This document shows, one piece after another, positions 61,721-64,000 of a stretch of 64,000 nt of DNA. The DNA lies in the NCBI GenBank assembly GCA_036674765.1, contig JARVKI010000023.1:62001-126000 (forward strand), in the 5' to 3' direction. How positions within the stretch are numbered: position 1 is the stretch's first letter; the number at the start of each line of letters is the position of its first letter. This DNA is from Seiridium cupressi (taxonomy: Eukaryota; Ascomycota; Sordariomycetes; Amphisphaeriales; Sporocadaceae). Made by a program: the position numbers and the translations under genes. A model generated the notes under the pieces. It made no database searches, had not been told where the DNA came from, and saw nothing but the letters and a program-made list of their open reading frames with translations.

Positions 61721-62569
61721 TCAAGGGTGCTGTCCAGGTATCGTGGGAGGGGGCGTGATCCGGGTGTCAAGGACGCGTCTGTCGATGGGCACAAAGCTAA
61801 AGATAACGTCAAGCTCAGCCTTCACCTCTAAGAGATCCTTCTGCGCCTGTTTCATCTTCTCAGGTTGACTATCCTCGATCACGTCCCGCTTCACTTGGAA
61901 CATCCACTTCCTCGCTGGATCTACAGGCTTGAGATCCGACCATGCTGGTAGGCTCGATGAGGGGCCTGATCCTTCAGAAACAGGAGGCAGATAGTAGTTT
62001 CTGCTCAAGACAAACTCGATATTGTCCCTGATGAACGTGTAGGTCTCCTGGATGAGCTCAGTCTTGTAACTGCGGATACGATTAGCTTTGATTGGTTCGG
62101 ATTTCAGGAGAAAGAATGTGATTGTATGTACGTACGCTTGTCCATTGCTGGCCATGATGACCAAGAGTTGTTTCTGGTCCGGAATGTCTATTTTCTTGCG
62201 ATGCGTGGTCAGTTGACCCTTCTCTCGCGGAGGATCTGGGAAGCCTGTCCAATGCAACGTGCCAGCCATCCCGTTCAAGTCCAATGCGTTGCCCGTTCCA
62301 AAGTCCTTGTCCGGTAGCACCTCATGAACCAGGTGAAAGACATAAGACAGGCGGGTCAATTCCCTGTGCAGCTCGTTCCACGATGCACCATGGCGAGAGG
62401 CTGGTATGGACTTTAGACTTGGCAACCCCTTCGGCTTCGGCTGGCCTGCGTAGTAGGTGACGCGGTAGACGTTATGCCGGGCTGACATCCAGCTCAAGCC
62501 CTGCAGAACCGCACATGCCTTCTCTAGGTCGCCATCTTTGATGGTTGAGGTCAAGAAGAGCTCATGCAT
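61721..62569 (-). CDS. med18: Mediator complex subunit 18 (Med18/Srb5)
   Basis: Head-module subunit of Mediator, bridging activators and RNA polymerase II in the nucleus. A single exon gives 282 residues. The start MHELFLTSTIKDGDLEKACA followed by VLQGLSWMSARHNVYRVTYYAG matches the fungal Med18 N-terminus. The middle contains LHWTGFPDPPREKGQ, and the C-terminal half has NRIRSYKTELIQETYTFIRDNIEFVLSRNYYLPP, the conserved part of the beta-barrel. The last residues are Pro-rich. The same frame stays open 276 bp upstream, but that extension does not look like the family, so the ATG at 62569 is preferred. Confidence 0.92.
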   Translation of the reverse strand: MHELFLTSTIKDGDLEKACAVLQGLSWMSARHNVYRVTYYAGQPKPKGLPSLKSIPASRHGASWNELHRELTRLSYVFHLVHEVLPDKDFGTGNALDLNGMAGTLHWTGFPDPPREKGQLTTHRKKIDIPDQKQLLVIMASNGQAYVHTITFFLLKSEPIKANRIRSYKTELIQETYTFIRDNIEFVLSRNYYLPPVSEGSGPSSSLPAWSDLKPVDPARKWMFQVKRDVIEDSQPEKMKQAQKDLLEVKAELDVIFSFVPIDRRVLDTRITPPPTIPGQHP

Positions 62570-64000
62570 CTTGCCCTCACTTGCTGCCAAGGTGGGGCGG
62601 GCAGCGCGTCTTGTGGCAGCCTTCGCAGCCCAAAGCTGGCTCGGCGACCGGTGAATATTCCAGCTGTCAAAAATGGAGAATGAGCGTTTGATGAGACTTC
62701 TCAAGAGTGAAATTGTCAAAGAAGGGACAAAGTGGCCGAGTAGAGAAACGTTGACGTTGTGGTTGCCAAACCTGATTGGCTGGTTCTGCGTTGTGTCGAA
62801 GAAATGCCCACGACACGCGCCAGCTGTTTGCCACTGGCAGAGCAACCGCCTCTCCTGGCCCCTTTTAGTTGCCCTGTTGGTTGCCCTTGAAGTTGGTTAG
62901 ATATTGATGCTAGATGGGAATCTGGGAACGAATGAATAGCACGAGATCCTTACTAAATGAGTATGACTTATTATCTTGCCCTGAAAACCAGACTACATGG
63001 CTGCGAAAATTAATCCAACAAGGCGATGCCTTCCCTAATTCCGTGAAACAAAGATCCGACTCGAACGCTCGCGGCCTACATGTGTTTGGTGACGGTGAAT
63101 TTCTAGAATCATTTACCTAGAAGCGGAGCTTACATGATAATAGCAACTTGGTATGATCCCGGCCGGAATGACACTTTGCGGGGCCAGCACCGCAGATGGA
63201 GAAAGAGTTTCCTTGTAGGTAGGTGATATGGATTGGCTGTCTGCAGTGGAACAACACTCCGTAGTATGTGACACTTCCGTGCGACTAAAACAGACAAGTA
63301 TTTTTCGCCCCATACGAGTCAGTCTACTCATTGATGGTGTCTAATTCCGGGCTGAAAACGAACCATAGACAGTGTTAATTGAAATGTCCATGACCTACTT
63401 CGTAGGGGTTGCTTGATAAGCGGGCACTAGTCTAGGCAGCGGTCGTCAAGGGCCCAGCGAGGACATATCCTTATACAAGCACTCTCCCCGTATGTCAATT
63501 ATCCCTCACGATCAAGGCTTGCTGCAGTCACCCTGATGGTGTTTTTGTAGACTACTCATACGGCACATCTAGGGAGTCAATGTACAAGTTGAGGTGAATC
63601 ATGATTTTGCAGGACATAACCATGGAGAACCAAAAGGATTCCTCAATCATGATTGAGTTAGTGGACAAGACAGAACATGCGCAAGACTCATCAGGATCCG
63701 CAGCTAAGGAAGCCGCCGTGGAACGGTGGGGATGTGTCATATCATACACCAGGGATGTACCAGGCACGGAGGAACTTTAGGCTTCTGCGGCGGACTTGAA
63801 CCAATGAGAGGCGGGAGGCTATATCAGTGTAGTGTGTGTGAAGAGCAACCCTCATGTGACTGAGCACATCGTCAATGCTACCCCATATCGTGATTATGGG
63901 TCACATTTCTGGCACGACTTCATCAGGAGCGGCGTTCTCAAAACCTTGTTTAAAATACGAAGGTAGATCACAAGCTGCGCCTGTCGGAATCCGTGGGCCA
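62570..64000. other. Right-end flank of Med18, no supported gene
   Basis: Contains the Med18 promoter. Farther right only short frames occur, including a 52-codon one at 63622-63780 that resembles nothing with certainty. Confidence 0.5.

Noticed and set aside
62570..62845. In-frame upstream extension of Med18 by 92 codons
   Set aside because: The known family starts at the MHELFL methionine, and the extension looks like promoter sequence read by chance.
63622..63780. 52-codon frame starting MENQKDSSIMIELVDK near the right edge
   Set aside because: It recalls the N-terminus of sugar permeases in style only. It stops without reaching a helix and no following exon is visible.

Overview
The window is nuclear DNA of a filamentous ascomycete (Pezizomycotina, most likely a Sordariomycete). 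Genes carry short GT-AG introns of roughly 50-100 bp with CTRAC-type branch sites. The recognised set (highly reducing polyketide synthase, FRQ-type F-box/WD40 protein, Cdc24, Med18, Rtt106) is typical of that group, and the species cannot be read from the sequence. All exon junctions were placed by eye from splice signals, reading frame and family conservation.

Left part (1-14.3 kb): the right-hand end of a secondary-metabolite gene cluster that continues off the left edge. It holds a PaxM-like FAD monooxygenase (partial, -), a 14-TM-type drug/toxin exporter (+), a second larger flavin monooxygenase with a C-terminal membrane anchor (-), and a 2379-residue highly reducing PKS (+). The genes form two divergent pairs, each with its own shared promoter region. 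The PKS would build a reduced, unmethylated chain, the flavoenzymes would oxidise it and the exporter would remove it. No release enzyme or cluster regulator is in view. A 10-N scaffold gap with poly-G and a duplicated flank follows the PKS, so this boundary is not secure.

Middle part (15-47 kb): conserved housekeeping genes in loose array: VPS60 (ESCRT-III), an FWD-1/beta-TrCP-like F-box/WD40 protein, Cdc24 (Cdc42 GEF), a small secreted cysteine-containing protein, the mitochondrial ribosomal protein mS37/Mrp10 (two short exons), the histone chaperone Rtt106, Vfa1 (Vps4-associated), the phosphatase Yvh1 and a C2H2 zinc-finger protein. Between the F-box gene and Cdc24 is a 7.6 kb gene-free stretch holding a clear solo LTR with a 5-bp target duplication.

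Right part (47-64 kb): a gene desert of about 14 kb with only short chance ORFs, followed by Mediator subunit Med18 on the minus strand and about 1.4 kb with nothing recognisable. No tRNA, rRNA or CRISPR was found.
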